Shown here: positions 8,712 to 18,536 of the stretch, piece after piece
Layout: each line of letters starts with the position of its first letter
How positions within the stretch are numbered: position 1 is the first letter of the stretch
Source: Desmonostoc muscorum LEGE 12446
GTDB lineage: Bacteria > Cyanobacteriota > Cyanobacteriia > Cyanobacteriales > Nostocaceae
Length of the DNA stretch: 64,000 bases
NCBI RefSeq assembly: GCF_015207005.2
Contig: NZ_JADEXS020000001.1
Location: forward strand, 5,913,001 to 5,977,000
Direction: 5' to 3'
The notes under the pieces: generated by a model
What the model was told of the DNA's origin: nothing
The model's input: the letters and a program-made list of their open reading frames with translations, nothing else
The model's database searches: none
Program-made: the position numbers and the translations under genes

Positions 8712-11700
8712 CTAAGCAAGATAAATTGTTTGTAAATTTAAATCAAAATCAGTTATCCCTACTTCTTGCAGAACTCCAATTAATTCATGTTGCGCTCCAA
8801 TCTTCAAGTAAATTCCTAATCCTGAAATTTCTTGATCTAGAATCGCATCCAAAACATAATTATCTCGATTGCCATGAAGTTGAACTATATCAATGCTTGG
8901 ATCGAAATTTTGAATTAGTGCATAATCGCTTTTATTTTGACCATAAAAGCTAGTTTTGCTATTACCTAAAATAAATAAATCTGCATTAGTATAACCCGTA
9001 AGAACTTCTCGCTCTCCTATACCCGTCAAAGGATCAACATCACCAATATTATAATTAAGTGATTGTTTAGATTTTTCTGCACCTTTTTGACTAGATACAG
9101 CTTTTTCCAAAAATTTGATTCGTTGTTTGAATCTATCTTCTGGCACATTTATATTATATTCTTTGCCATCCGAACCTTTAATTTTATTGTTTTGCCAAAA
9201 ATCTTTATCAGACATTAATTTAAGTAATCCCTGTAAATCATTCTTGGACATTAATTCCTGGACTTTAGTTCGAGTTGCTGAATTGTAATCTCCCCGATAC
9301 TTCAAATCGACAGCTAAATCTCGAATTGCTGGATCTAATTTGGTAAAATCTACTTGTCCATAAGCTTTTACTATATCTGGGTTATTAGAAATTCTTTGAA
9401 CCTCTTTATATTGTTTTGTCCAAGTTATATCAAAAAGCTTCTGCTGTTGTTCTGGTGTAATTTCCAAAAGCTTATCTTTTAATTCATCAAGTTTTTTCCG
9501 AGCGTCTTCTCCTTTAAGTCCTTGTAATTCTGCGTAAGTTTTAGCGTCAGCCTCTGATAAACCAGCCGCTTTTAAATCTTGGATAATCTGTTCTTTTGTC
9601 TGCTGTCCTAAATCATAACCACGTCCGATGGTGACCCCTGATACACCTCCTGGCCAATGAGGTTTGCGAGAATGATATTTTCCACCTTCTTGTCCTTCGA
9701 CATCAAAGGTAAGTTTACCTTGTGGTACTTGATAATAGACGGTTTGTAATATTTTAATTTGAGAATTTAATGCCTCAATTGGTAAGTTACCACTGTTATC
9801 AGCAACTAAAATCGGATGTGCTTTAATCCATGCATCTTCTGATGGATATTTTTGCAGCCAATAATTGACGACTTGTGCTTTTAAGTTATCTGGTAAAGCA
9901 TCTAAGGCTCCAGCTTGTTCAGATAAAAATAGTTTTTCAATTTCATCAGCTTTTAAGCGGAAAGCTTCAAAGCCAATTAATATTTTCAAATCATTACCAC
10001 CAGAGAAGTAGATACTTCCATCTGCTTCTACTTTAATATCTGCTGGGTTGATCTTTAAATCTTTGGCTAATTTAGCAACTTCGGGTTTGTATAAGCTATC
10101 GTAAGCTACACCTTGCCATACTTTTACACTGTTTTGAATGGCAGATACCCAATCATTAACTTTTCCTTTCTCATTAGCTGCATATAAAAGATTAGCTGTT
10201 TCAGCTAGATTTTTGATGACATCAAAAGTTTTATCTGTGTCATTTTCATTAATTACTGATTTGAGTTTTCCTTCCCAAATTGTCAGGATATCTTTGATCC
10301 CAGATAACCAAGCTTTGGAATTGTCATCTTGAAAAATATCCTTCAGCACGTTAGCTGTATCTGCAAGTTTTTCGATTTTTTCATAATCCAGGTCAAACTT
10401 ATCCTTTAAGTATTGCTCTACCTTTTCTTTATATTCTTCAAATTTTTTCACCAATACATCTAGCTTACTTAAAGAACTATCATTGCTCGGTTCACCTGAT
10501 GAATCACCACCAGACTGAGTGTTGGTAGATGAATCCTTATCAAAATTCTTATCAACCGTCTTACCTATTTTTTGAAGAGACTTTAAGGCGTCTTTCCACT
10601 GATTATCTTCAATTGCTTTAATTGTTTTATGAACATCTACAGAAACTTCTCCCACTGTTAAAGCAACTTTCAATGTAAAAAGACCATCACTAATATCTTT
10701 ATCCACTAATTCTGAGGCGAAATTACCGCTGATTGTGGATGTAACTCCACGTAACTTTTCAAAAGCTTCTAGTAATTTACCATCTTCAATTAATTTAATT
10801 CCTTCATGAGCCGTGACTGAAACTTGCCCGGCGGTAATTAAGACTTTTTCCAGATTGGAGAAATCTGTAGTCTTATCTATATTAACTCCAATCGCTGCGA
10901 CATCTGCCACACCCTTAAAAACAGAAAGTATAGCTAATACATTGTCTCCAGATTCTAAAGCCCGATGGGTATTGTAGGTAGTTGTCGCAACTGTTTTAAA
11001 AGTTTTGAGATTATTCAGCGTTGGCTGAAGGACATTTTTTAAGTCATCGAGAATCTTAGTAGCATCAGCAATTTTTGTTAAATCTTTAGCGTCTTTGGCA
11101 ACTTTTAGAGATTGTTCTGCTCCTTTAAGTTGACTATCGAGATCGGTGATTTTATAATCTACAACAGTCATGGCAATGCTATAAATAGCTTTTGCCCAGT
11201 CACCATTGTAAGCAGATTGAGCAGCACTCAAAATATTGCTAGCAAATGTTAAAGCATTACCCAGAGAAACTAATGAAGAAGTAGCCGAATAAAGTCCAAG
11301 GGTTGCTCCTCCAGTTAAGGCTGCACCTGCGATCGCCAGAACCATAGTCGCAGTACCAACTAAATCATTAATATAATTCTTCTTTCTCTGTGCCCTAGTT
11401 TCGATGCGTTTCTCAAGAATTTGATTTAAAAGCTGTTGGGATTGTTTAGCTAATTCTTGGGAAATTTGCCCAGCTTCTTGAGCATAGGCAACTTTGTATA
11501 AAATTTCTAGATTTTCAGCAGTTAGTATTTCTTTTTCGTCTGCTAAAACCCCAGCTTTTTCAATTTCGTCGTAAAGTGTTTTAGTTGCCCCTTGTAAATC
11601 TGTTTCAGATTGTGTTAACAAGAGTATGTATTGCTGTTCTTCCTTTTCTAATTCAGCAACAGAAGCATTGAGATAATTTACCTGCTCAATTAATTTATTG

Positions 11701-14700
11701 GCACTTGTGAGCAGGTTATCTTGAATAGTGGCAGCTTCTTTTCCTTGTATGGCAAGTTGAATATCTTGCGAGGTTTCAATTAAGAGAGTTTTGACATTTT
11801 CAGGTAGATTCGGCTGTTCTTGAAAGCTAGTTAAGTTAGTTAATAATCCTGATAATTGCCCTTTCCACTCTGCTAGTCGGATAATATCTTCAATGGGATT
11901 TAAGCCTAAATCAAATCGCAAATCGTTAATAGCTTGCTGAAGGGCTTCTTCGGTTTTGAGTTGGTTGAGTTGTTCGAGTGTAACGAGGGCTATTTGCCGA
12001 TCGCGCTCAATATCTAGGCGTTCCCTCTCCAAGCGATTTTTCACCTCATCATCGATCGCACCTTCACGATTGAGGGCAATTTCCTGTTCTAATTTGGCTT
12101 GGGCTAGGTTCAATTGTTCAACGGAGAGGAGTTGAGTGAGGGTTTGTTGAGTCCAATTTTGGAATTGGGAAAGCGTACTAATTCGGAATTCGGCAATTTC
12201 TAACTGTTGTTGTTTTGCCTGAATATCGGCTTCAGATTCCGCGATACTTTGCTGGATTTTGGCTAATTCGTCAGCAGCGATCGCCTGTTGTTCTTCTAGT
12301 AGTTTAACTTGAGCTTCTATGGCTTGACGGGCTGCGGCAAAATCATCGGCTTGTTGTTGGGCTTGCTCTTGCAATTGCCGATATTTCATCATTTCATTGT
12401 AGTAGCGATCGGCTAATTGCAAATCTTCTGGGCGGGCGACTCCCTTGACACAACTACCACCTTTATCGTTAGCTAAATCCCGATAGTCTTTGTAGTAAAT
12501 TTCCGCAGCCGTCGCAAAATTATTGTTGAAAGCAACTTCTAAAAGTTTGGCGGCTTCTTGGCTACCAGCTTCGTTAGCTTGTTTGAGAATATCGATTAAT
12601 TTGGTTTCACTCTCGTTAAGTTCTTGGCGTTTGACAGTTGCTTGTAGAGTGTAATTTTCTTTGAGTTCGGTTGCTTCGATCAGTTCTTGGAGTATTTCTT
12701 GTTTATCTTTGATGGCGGCGAGATATTTATCGTTTTGTAATTGCAGGGTATCTTGTAACTCATCCATCAAGGTTTTTAAGGCCTCACTGCTAGCCTTGGC
12801 TTGATCTGCAAGTTTTTGGGCTTGGGCGAGTGCAGCACGAGTATCGAGGAGAAGATTTTCTAAGTTCTCGGTGTCGCCAGGACTGACTAAATAAGCTTTG
12901 AAGAGTTTATCTTCTGTCTCAATGAGTTTTTTTTGCTCATTCAGGAGAGTTTGTTTTTGGGTGAGGGACGCTTGTTCGGCGGTGAGGACGGTTTGTTTTT
13001 GGGTGAGGAGTTTAATAGAGTAATCGAGGACTGCTTGTTTGGTGAGTAGGTTTGTTTGAGTCTCACCTGTGGCGGTGGCGAGTTGTTCTGTGATGGTGTC
13101 TCGTTGGGTTTGCAGTTGGGTAAGTAGGGCTGCGGCTTGGTTAATTTCGTCGCCCAAGTGGGTGTTTTGTTGAGTTACCCAACGTTGCGCTTCTGCAATT
13201 TCCTGTTGGAGTTGTTGCGCTTCGGTTTGCAGTTCGGCGTGACGTTTGAGAACATCATTCAAGTCTGTTTGATAATCTTGTTCGCTATCTTTGTATTCTG
13301 TCCATTCTTTTTGAACGTCACCAGTCTTAACTTCTGCTTCTGTGATGGCTTGTTGGAGTTGTTCTTTGAGGATAGGAAGAATAGCTTCCCATTCGATAAT
13401 TTGGGCTTCTCTATCAATATTTGATTGTCTCTCGGCTTCAAGTTGGGTGAGGAGATTCAAGAGTCCTTCTTGGGTGATAGCAGCTTCATCAGCGACTTCA
13501 TTGGCTTTATTCCACTGCTCTAGAATGCTAGTAACAGTATCTTGTCGGGTAGTATCAGTTTCTGCACCCTTAAGCAGATTTTCAGCATGTTGTCTTAGAG
13601 TTGTGGCTTGTTTAGTGTAAGTATCCCAAATGATCCAGTAATGATCGACATGAGTGATAGTTTCTGTACGAGTGCGACCAGATTTACCTTTAACTTGTCT
13701 TTGTTCTGTCCAAGTAGCGCCTTGTTTTTTGCTTAGATCCCAGTTAATAGCAGCTTGGTGTTCAAATGCATCGGCTTGAGTTAAAGCAGCAGCAGCTTCA
13801 GCTTGTTTTTTAGTGATATCAGCTTTAAGTTGCTCAATTTCTTGTTGAGAGTTGCCGATTTCATCAACAATCTTTTGTTGTAATTCTGCAAGAGTTTGGG
13901 CGTTACTTAGACCTGGGAAATATTTATCTTGTAAACCTTCTAAATAAAATTCTTCTCTATATCTAGTGGCTTGATATTCTTGTAAATATGCCGTAATTGT
14001 TGCAGGCGATTTTTCTTCTACAATGTCTAGGTAAGCAATTTCTAGACGTAGGCTTTGGAGATAGGCGATGGTTGCACTTGCAGATGAATTGTAAGGCCAA
14101 GGAATCGCAGAACGTTCTTGAAAATAAGTTTGTAATTCTGAGGATTTTATTTCGTATCTTTGGGGGAGTAGGCTTACTTCCTCTGTTAACTCATTAATTA
14201 ATAAAGGAGTTAGCTGATTAATAGCATTATCAAGGTGAATTTTACTTGGTAATAAATTTTGGAGAGCTTGCCAAGCTGCATTTTCAATATTAGTAGCTGA
14301 TGCTAATTCTTGTTGAGCATTAATTAATTGTTGATTAATTGATGTAAAATTAAGTTCAATAATACCCGATTGTCTGATATCAACATACGCTGTATAACCG
14401 GAATCGCCGCTATCTATGTTTCGATATTCTCCTTCAGTTTGAGATACCCAACCATAAAAAGTTATACTGGCAAAATCTGCTTGTTCTTGATAATTGCGCC
14501 AATACCAATAATCTTCACCATAATATGTAGGTATTGTTATATTATTGTATGTAACTGCTTCACCACTAGCCCATTGCCAAACATCTTCTTGGTTTTTATC
14601 AGTTAGTCCAATCCAAAAAGATGGTCTTACTTCATTATAACCGCTATCACCACCACTACCTACGTAATATGGTGCTAGCTTACTACTAAAAGCATTTTTA

Positions 14701-16340
14701 ATCCATGCTTCTTCTTCAGCATTATTAATAGTAACTAAATTACCTCCTAATGATTGGGCTATTGCTTGTGCTTCAGTCCAAGTCGCATTGTCAACTAAAA
14801 AATAGTAACTATTTGTGGCTGGATTAAAAATTGCATTACGAGAAGTAGCCGTAGCCAGCCTGTCATTGTATGCTTTTTGAATCTCTGATAATCCTTGCTC
14901 TTTTCGGAAACGGATGCTTCGTTTTTGAGAATAGTCAGAGGTTAAAATTTGCTCTTGTTGCTGTAAATCACGATAAGATTTTTGTAAATCAGCATATTCT
15001 CTTTCGTATGTAGTCAGTTCTTGGAGATTTTGCAGCGAATTAGATAATTTGTTGACTTCATCAATTTGCTTTTTATATAGTGCAATACTATCCTCAATAT
15101 GATTTATACTTTCTGCTAAGGCATCACGCCGATTTACGGTTGACTCTTGAATCTTGATTTTTTCATCTAACTGCAACTCATTGAGATAATACGCTCCATG
15201 AGAATCAGCTAAATTTTCTGCAATATATATTGCCAAAGAATCAAAAGCTTGGGAGTGATTTTGAGAAGAATTCCAGACATTGACTGTTCGACTATGATTA
15301 TCTTGTAAATTATCAACCCAAATGTCAGCTAATCCCTTTAACTGATTCCCTAGCTGGGAACTTAAATCTACATAGCCTTGAATACTATCGTTTTCTAAAG
15401 CAGAAATAACAGATAGATTTGTATCTGCATCTGTGACTTCAATTATTTGCCGTTCTTGCTGAAATTCTTGTTCTTCTTGTGCAACATTTTGATAATATTT
15501 TTTCAGTTCATCTGAATATTGTTGTTGTTCATGAATTTGCTTTTCTAATGCTTCAATTTGTACACCAGATGAGTTAATATCGCTCTTTAAGGTTGCTAAA
15601 TCGGTTTGAAGAGTGGCAATTTTTTGATTAAGCTGACCAATCGTATCTTGGATAAATTTACCTGAATGATCCTCGGTTACTAGATAAGAGTTATCTGTCA
15701 GAAAATCTTGGATATCTTTTTCGGAATTGGCTACAGCTTGTTTAATAGCTTCTAATGAACTATAAACTTCAACTAAATACTGATTTTTTGCCTCTAACTC
15801 ATGCTTTTGAGCAGGAATAATACTATTTTCTAGTTCTTGTAAATCAGTAGTTACCTGATTAATTTTTAAACTAACTATTGCTACATCTTGCTGATAATCA
15901 CCATAAATGAGAGATAGTAAATTCTGTTCTTGTTGAATTTGTACATAATAGCCATTGATTTCTTTGACAATAGCATCTCTATTAGCAAAATCTGTCTCAG
16001 CATTTAGCCTAGCGATCGCATCATTCAAACTAAGCTGAATACTATCAATTGTCCCCTTAATTCCTGCTTGCTGATTAATAAATGTAGTATCTAATGAAAT
16101 TTTTCTATTGGTTAGTACACCAAGATTTGCTGTTAATAGTTGTTTTTTAGCTTCGCTAGCATCAAAACGATTTTTAGCAACTTGATAATCATCATCAGCA
16201 AGGTTTAATTTTTGCTCTAATTGCAGTAAGTTGGCTTGATTAATATGCAGAACACTATTCAATTCCTCATATTTGTTTAATGCACTATAAATAGGCACGC
16301 TAATAACAGTATAATTTACATTTTCAAATGTAGAAACCAT
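8712..16340 (-). CDS. Giant coiled-coil protein with C-type-lectin-like and pesticin/lysozyme-like domains (putative secreted effector)
   Basis: A 2542-residue protein. Rough domain order: Gln/Glu/Leu-rich coiled coil (1-510), C-type-lectin-like domain (about 513-655; FWIGLTDKNQEDVWQWASGE), long coiled coil (655-1640), a hydrophobic Gly/Ala-rich segment (about 1655-1720; MVLAIAGAALTGGATLGLYS), helical repeats of about 70-80 residues (1760-1950), then a domain at about 2205-2380 resembling the pesticin/T4-lysozyme glycosidase family (FDVEGQEGGKYH, then SGVTIGRGYDLGQ). A C-terminal segment of about 100 residues (YALIQNFDPSIDIVQLHG) resembles the tail found on cyanobacterial RTX/hemolysin-type proteins. 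No Sec signal is visible; type I secretion is an inference from the tail. The start has GGAG about 10 bases upstream. It follows a GNAT gene by 47 bp, probably one transcript. Function unknown; cell-wall degradation is the best guess. Confidence 0.72.
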   Translation of the reverse strand: MVSTFENVNYTVISVPIYSALNKYEELNSVLHINQANLLQLEQKLNLADDDYQVAKNRFDASEAKKQLLTANLGVLTNRKISLDTTFINQQAGIKGTIDSIQLSLNDAIARLNAETDFANRDAIVKEINGYYVQIQQEQNLLSLIYGDYQQDVAIVSLKINQVTTDLQELENSIIPAQKHELEAKNQYLVEVYSSLEAIKQAVANSEKDIQDFLTDNSYLVTEDHSGKFIQDTIGQLNQKIATLQTDLATLKSDINSSGVQIEALEKQIHEQQQYSDELKKYYQNVAQEEQEFQQERQIIEVTDADTNLSVISALENDSIQGYVDLSSQLGNQLKGLADIWVDNLQDNHSRTVNVWNSSQNHSQAFDSLAIYIAENLADSHGAYYLNELQLDEKIKIQESTVNRRDALAESINHIEDSIALYKKQIDEVNKLSNSLQNLQELTTYEREYADLQKSYRDLQQQEQILTSDYSQKRSIRFRKEQGLSEIQKAYNDRLATATSRNAIFNPATNSYYFLVDNATWTEAQAIAQSLGGNLVTINNAEEEAWIKNAFSSKLAPYYVGSGGDSGYNEVRPSFWIGLTDKNQEDVWQWASGEAVTYNNITIPTYYGEDYWYWRNYQEQADFASITFYGWVSQTEGEYRNIDSGDSGYTAYVDIRQSGIIELNFTSINQQLINAQQELASATNIENAAWQALQNLLPSKIHLDNAINQLTPLLINELTEEVSLLPQRYEIKSSELQTYFQERSAIPWPYNSSASATIAYLQSLRLEIAYLDIVEEKSPATITAYLQEYQATRYREEFYLEGLQDKYFPGLSNAQTLAELQQKIVDEIGNSQQEIEQLKADITKKQAEAAAALTQADAFEHQAAINWDLSKKQGATWTEQRQVKGKSGRTRTETITHVDHYWIIWDTYTKQATTLRQHAENLLKGAETDTTRQDTVTSILEQWNKANEVADEAAITQEGLLNLLTQLEAERQSNIDREAQIIEWEAILPILKEQLQQAITEAEVKTGDVQKEWTEYKDSEQDYQTDLNDVLKRHAELQTEAQQLQQEIAEAQRWVTQQNTHLGDEINQAAALLTQLQTQRDTITEQLATATGETQTNLLTKQAVLDYSIKLLTQKQTVLTAEQASLTQKQTLLNEQKKLIETEDKLFKAYLVSPGDTENLENLLLDTRAALAQAQKLADQAKASSEALKTLMDELQDTLQLQNDKYLAAIKDKQEILQELIEATELKENYTLQATVKRQELNESETKLIDILKQANEAGSQEAAKLLEVAFNNNFATAAEIYYKDYRDLANDKGGSCVKGVARPEDLQLADRYYNEMMKYRQLQEQAQQQADDFAAARQAIEAQVKLLEEQQAIAADELAKIQQSIAESEADIQAKQQQLEIAEFRISTLSQFQNWTQQTLTQLLSVEQLNLAQAKLEQEIALNREGAIDDEVKNRLERERLDIERDRQIALVTLEQLNQLKTEEALQQAINDLRFDLGLNPIEDIIRLAEWKGQLSGLLTNLTSFQEQPNLPENVKTLLIETSQDIQLAIQGKEAATIQDNLLTSANKLIEQVNYLNASVAELEKEEQQYILLLTQSETDLQGATKTLYDEIEKAGVLADEKEILTAENLEILYKVAYAQEAGQISQELAKQSQQLLNQILEKRIETRAQRKKNYINDLVGTATMVLAIAGAALTGGATLGLYSATSSLVSLGNALTFASNILSAAQSAYNGDWAKAIYSIAMTVVDYKITDLDSQLKGAEQSLKVAKDAKDLTKIADATKILDDLKNVLQPTLNNLKTFKTVATTTYNTHRALESGDNVLAILSVFKGVADVAAIGVNIDKTTDFSNLEKVLITAGQVSVTAHEGIKLIEDGKLLEAFEKLRGVTSTISGNFASELVDKDISDGLFTLKVALTVGEVSVDVHKTIKAIEDNQWKDALKSLQKIGKTVDKNFDKDSSTNTQSGGDSSGEPSNDSSLSKLDVLVKKFEEYKEKVEQYLKDKFDLDYEKIEKLADTANVLKDIFQDDNSKAWLSGIKDILTIWEGKLKSVINENDTDKTFDVIKNLAETANLLYAANEKGKVNDWVSAIQNSVKVWQGVAYDSLYKPEVAKLAKDLKINPADIKVEADGSIYFSGGNDLKILIGFEAFRLKADEIEKLFLSEQAGALDALPDNLKAQVVNYWLQKYPSEDAWIKAHPILVADNSGNLPIEALNSQIKILQTVYYQVPQGKLTFDVEGQEGGKYHSRKPHWPGGVSGVTIGRGYDLGQQTKEQIIQDLKAAGLSEADAKTYAELQGLKGEDARKKLDELKDKLLEITPEQQQKLFDITWTKQYKEVQRISNNPDIVKAYGQVDFTKLDPAIRDLAVDLKYRGDYNSATRTKVQELMSKNDLQGLLKLMSDKDFWQNNKIKGSDGKEYNINVPEDRFKQRIKFLEKAVSSQKGAEKSKQSLNYNIGDVDPLTGIGEREVLTGYTNADLFILGNSKTSFYGQNKSDYALIQNFDPSIDIVQLHGNRDNYVLDAILDQEISGLGIYLKIGAQHELIGVLQEVGITDFDLNLQTIYLA

Positions 16341-16387
16341 AATATATATGCTCCAATTTATTTTGAATTTGAAGTTATTTTAGATTT

Positions 16388-17359
16388 TTAACTTTGTTTG
16401 AATATGGGTTTACCGTCTGGCGATCGCACTACTTTTCCTGCTTCATCTTTTTCCACTTCAGCAAACACATAATTACCGTTTTCATCCTGCTTTAACTGTA
16501 ATTTACCATCAATTAGCTCATAAGTAGGCGGACAAAATTGAGGAATTTCTTGATATTCTAAAACTTCCCCATCTACATCAAATATTGCTGGACAAACTAT
16601 CAATTTCCCCTCGCCATCTAATACCCATTCCTCTGTTTGTGGATCTCGAATTGGTGTAGGATAAATGGGTAAACCTCTAGAATTTTTATAAATTATTCCT
16701 GCTGCATTTTTCACAGGATAGAGATATACTAGTTCTCCATGAGAATTTTTCACTACTACATTCTTTTTCGGATCTCGTAAGGGGATCGCACCTGCGGAAA
16801 TCTCTACTTCCTTCAGAATAGGAGTATGTAAATTCGGTAAATTTGTATAGGAAATTTCAAAATGTTTACTGTATTGAATTGCTGATTTGGTAAATCCAGC
16901 CCTGGTTAATAGAGCCTGAATTCCTGTCTGCTCAATGCTAACTAATACATCGATATCACTAATTTTTAGTTCTTCACCTTTAGCGATCGCAACATCAATT
17001 AGTAGTTTAATCGTTTCTGGTTTCCGGTGTTGTTCTTGTACATATAATCCCAGCACTGCACCCACACGACGAGGTTTAAAAGGATTTTCTAAAATCTCGA
17101 TATCAACGACAATATCGGGCGGGGGTGCTTCATCGTAGATATAAATAGATATAAATCCGACAATTTGCTCATCAAATTCTAAAACAAAACAGTATGTATG
17201 AAGTTTGGCGAGTTGATATTCTATGTATCGCTCAAAATCAAAATTTGCTTTGAGAGTTATTGCCGGATCGGATTGCGATCGCTCTTGAGCAAAAGCCTGC
17301 CATAAAGGCGCGATCGCAGTTTTATCTTCTGGGATCGCTAGTCTTTGTGTATACTTCAT
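16388..17359 (-). CDS. GNAT acetyltransferase with a novel C-terminal domain, upstream partner of the giant protein
   Basis: A 323-residue protein from the ATG at 17359; an upstream TTG would add 30 residues that do not look conserved. Residues 1-170 are a GNAT fold (EDKTAIAPLWQAFAQERS, then VLEFDEQIVGFISIYIYDE and the acetyl-CoA region GAVLGLYVQEQHR). The remaining 150 residues are a Tyr/Pro/Asp-rich region with repeated turns built around G-x-P/G-x-L (for example KNSRGLPIYPTPIRDP and DVDGEVLEYQ), which I do not recognise. The 47-bp gap to the giant protein suggests co-transcription. RTX toxin acyltransferases such as HlyC also have a GNAT-like fold, so a role in modifying the giant protein is possible but unproven. 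Confidence 0.7.
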   Translation of the reverse strand: MKYTQRLAIPEDKTAIAPLWQAFAQERSQSDPAITLKANFDFERYIEYQLAKLHTYCFVLEFDEQIVGFISIYIYDEAPPPDIVVDIEILENPFKPRRVGAVLGLYVQEQHRKPETIKLLIDVAIAKGEELKISDIDVLVSIEQTGIQALLTRAGFTKSAIQYSKHFEISYTNLPNLHTPILKEVEISAGAIPLRDPKKNVVVKNSHGELVYLYPVKNAAGIIYKNSRGLPIYPTPIRDPQTEEWVLDGEGKLIVCPAIFDVDGEVLEYQEIPQFCPPTYELIDGKLQLKQDENGNYVFAEVEKDEAGKVVRSPDGKPIFKQS

Positions 17360-17520
17360 AATGTTCTGGATGTAAGCAACAGTTTGGTTACATAAACTTG
17401 TTGAACAATGCAGAAACATTAAATCAGGAATTTTCTGATTATGCAGCAACTACTCTGATTTAGTCAACCAATTTAACAACTGCGATCGCAAGACTTGGCT
17501 GCTGTCGAACTCACCTTGAA

Positions 17521-17823
17521 TTATGGTGTTTGTTCTGAATCAGATGATGCTTCATTGTTAAATAACAGCAGACGTGCAGCGAGGATGGCAAATCCCACAG
17601 CAGCGATCGCTTTCATCAAGCGTGTAGGTAATAATTCTGACACTGCTCCCCCTGCTAACGCTCCCAAAAGGCTTGTCAATATTAGCGCTGACGCTGTGCC
17701 AAAAAATACAGCACGCGGAGATTGACAACGCCCTGAAAGTGCGATCGCTGCTAGCTGACTTTTGTCACCTAATTCTGATAAAAAAACTGTAATAAAGCTC
17801 AGTCCAAGAAGATGCCAATCCAT
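17521..17823 (-). CDS. Half-size GDT1/UPF0016 family cation transporter (subunit A)
   Basis: About 100 residues from the ATG at 17823, with three hydrophobic segments and one copy of the family signature, SELGDKSQLAA (about residues 18-28). Typical members have two such motifs in six or seven helices. Here each motif sits on its own protein, and the partner gene lies directly upstream, which suggests a heterodimer in the membrane. Family members move Mn2+ or Ca2+ out of the cytosol; in cyanobacteria Mn2+ export is the described role. The longer open frame upstream of 17823 translates the low-complexity repeat (Ser/Pro run) and is rejected. Confidence 0.87.
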   Translation of the reverse strand: MDWHLLGLSFITVFLSELGDKSQLAAIALSGRCQSPRAVFFGTASALILTSLLGALAGGAVSELLPTRLMKAIAAVGFAILAARLLLFNNEASSDSEQTP

Positions 17824-17829
17824 ATTATT

Positions 17830-17895
17830 TAGGGGGAGTGGGGAGTGGGAAGATGAGGAAGATGAGGGAGATGAGGGAGATGAGGGGGTAAATGA
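17830..17895. repeat. Low-complexity GAGGGAGATGAG tandem repeat
   Basis: Tandem GAT-GAG-GGA units lie between the two half-size GDT1 genes. This is the same sequence type, on the other strand, as the repeat at about 900-1003. Confidence 0.75.
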
Positions 17896-17916
17896 CAAAT
17901 GACCAATGACAAATGA

Positions 17917-18354
17917 CTAATGACCAACAAATACATCCCAAAACAGCATTAGAGAAATCAACAACAACATTACGCCTGCTGATTTTTCCACAGTTTTTGG
18001 GCTGAGTCGGTTGGCTATCCAACTACCTAAAAGTACACCTAATAAGCTGGTGGTTATGAGTGCAGCCGCAGAACCGATAAATACTACCCACGGTGAATGC
18101 GATTCTGCACTCATTAACAGCGTTGAGAGCTGAGTCTTATCTCCAATCTCTGCTAAAAAGATAGTTATGAAAGTTGTACCAAAAACTACTAGTGATGATT
18201 CCTGCTTTCGAGGATTATCGGCAACCACAGGCTGAACTGGCAGGCAGGGAGCAGGAGTTAGGTTAAAATCATTGCTGTCTTTCAGTTCTAGCTCGATCTC
18301 AGATGGAGATATGCCAGAAATGCCTAAAGGTGCAGAGTCTACTTTCACAGGCAA
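17917..18354 (-). CDS. Half-size GDT1/UPF0016 family cation transporter (subunit B)
   Basis: A 145-residue protein with one signature motif, AEIGDKTQLST (about residues 67-77), and three predicted membrane helices. An extra hydrophilic N-terminus of about 50 residues is Pro/Asp-rich. It lies about 90 bp upstream of the other half-size copy on the same strand, separated only by a repeat, so the pair probably forms one transporter. Mn2+ or Ca2+ homeostasis is the likely role from the family, relevant to supplying or limiting Mn near photosystem II. The ATG at 18354 is the first in frame; a shorter start near the helices cannot be excluded. Confidence 0.86.
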   Translation of the reverse strand: MPVKVDSAPLGISGISPSEIELELKDSNDFNLTPAPCLPVQPVVADNPRKQESSLVVFGTTFITIFLAEIGDKTQLSTLLMSAESHSPWVVFIGSAAALITTSLLGVLLGSWIANRLSPKTVEKSAGVMLLLISLMLFWDVFVGH

Positions 18355-18443
18355 TAGTTTTGTTGCTAGGTTGTTTTCATATTTCTATCATTTTCTCAGA
18401 TTTTTGTAATAAATTGCAACTCCACAGAAAAAAGCCAATCAAT

Positions 18444-18535
18444 TTTAGATTTTAAATTTTGGATTTTGGATTGAAACAGATTACGACGAGGGGCGGGAGA
18501 TGAACAGAAATAATCTAAAATCTAAAATCGTTGCG
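18444..18535. repeat. Heptamer-type repeats (ATTTTAG/ATTTTGG) in inverted arrangement
   Basis: TTTTAGATTTTAAATTTTGG and following units at 18444-18470 face AATCTAAAATCTAAAATC at 18511-18529. The two arms could pair. Related heptamer runs occur at 20662, 23810 and 39922. Confidence 0.7.
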
Positions 18536-18536
18536 G

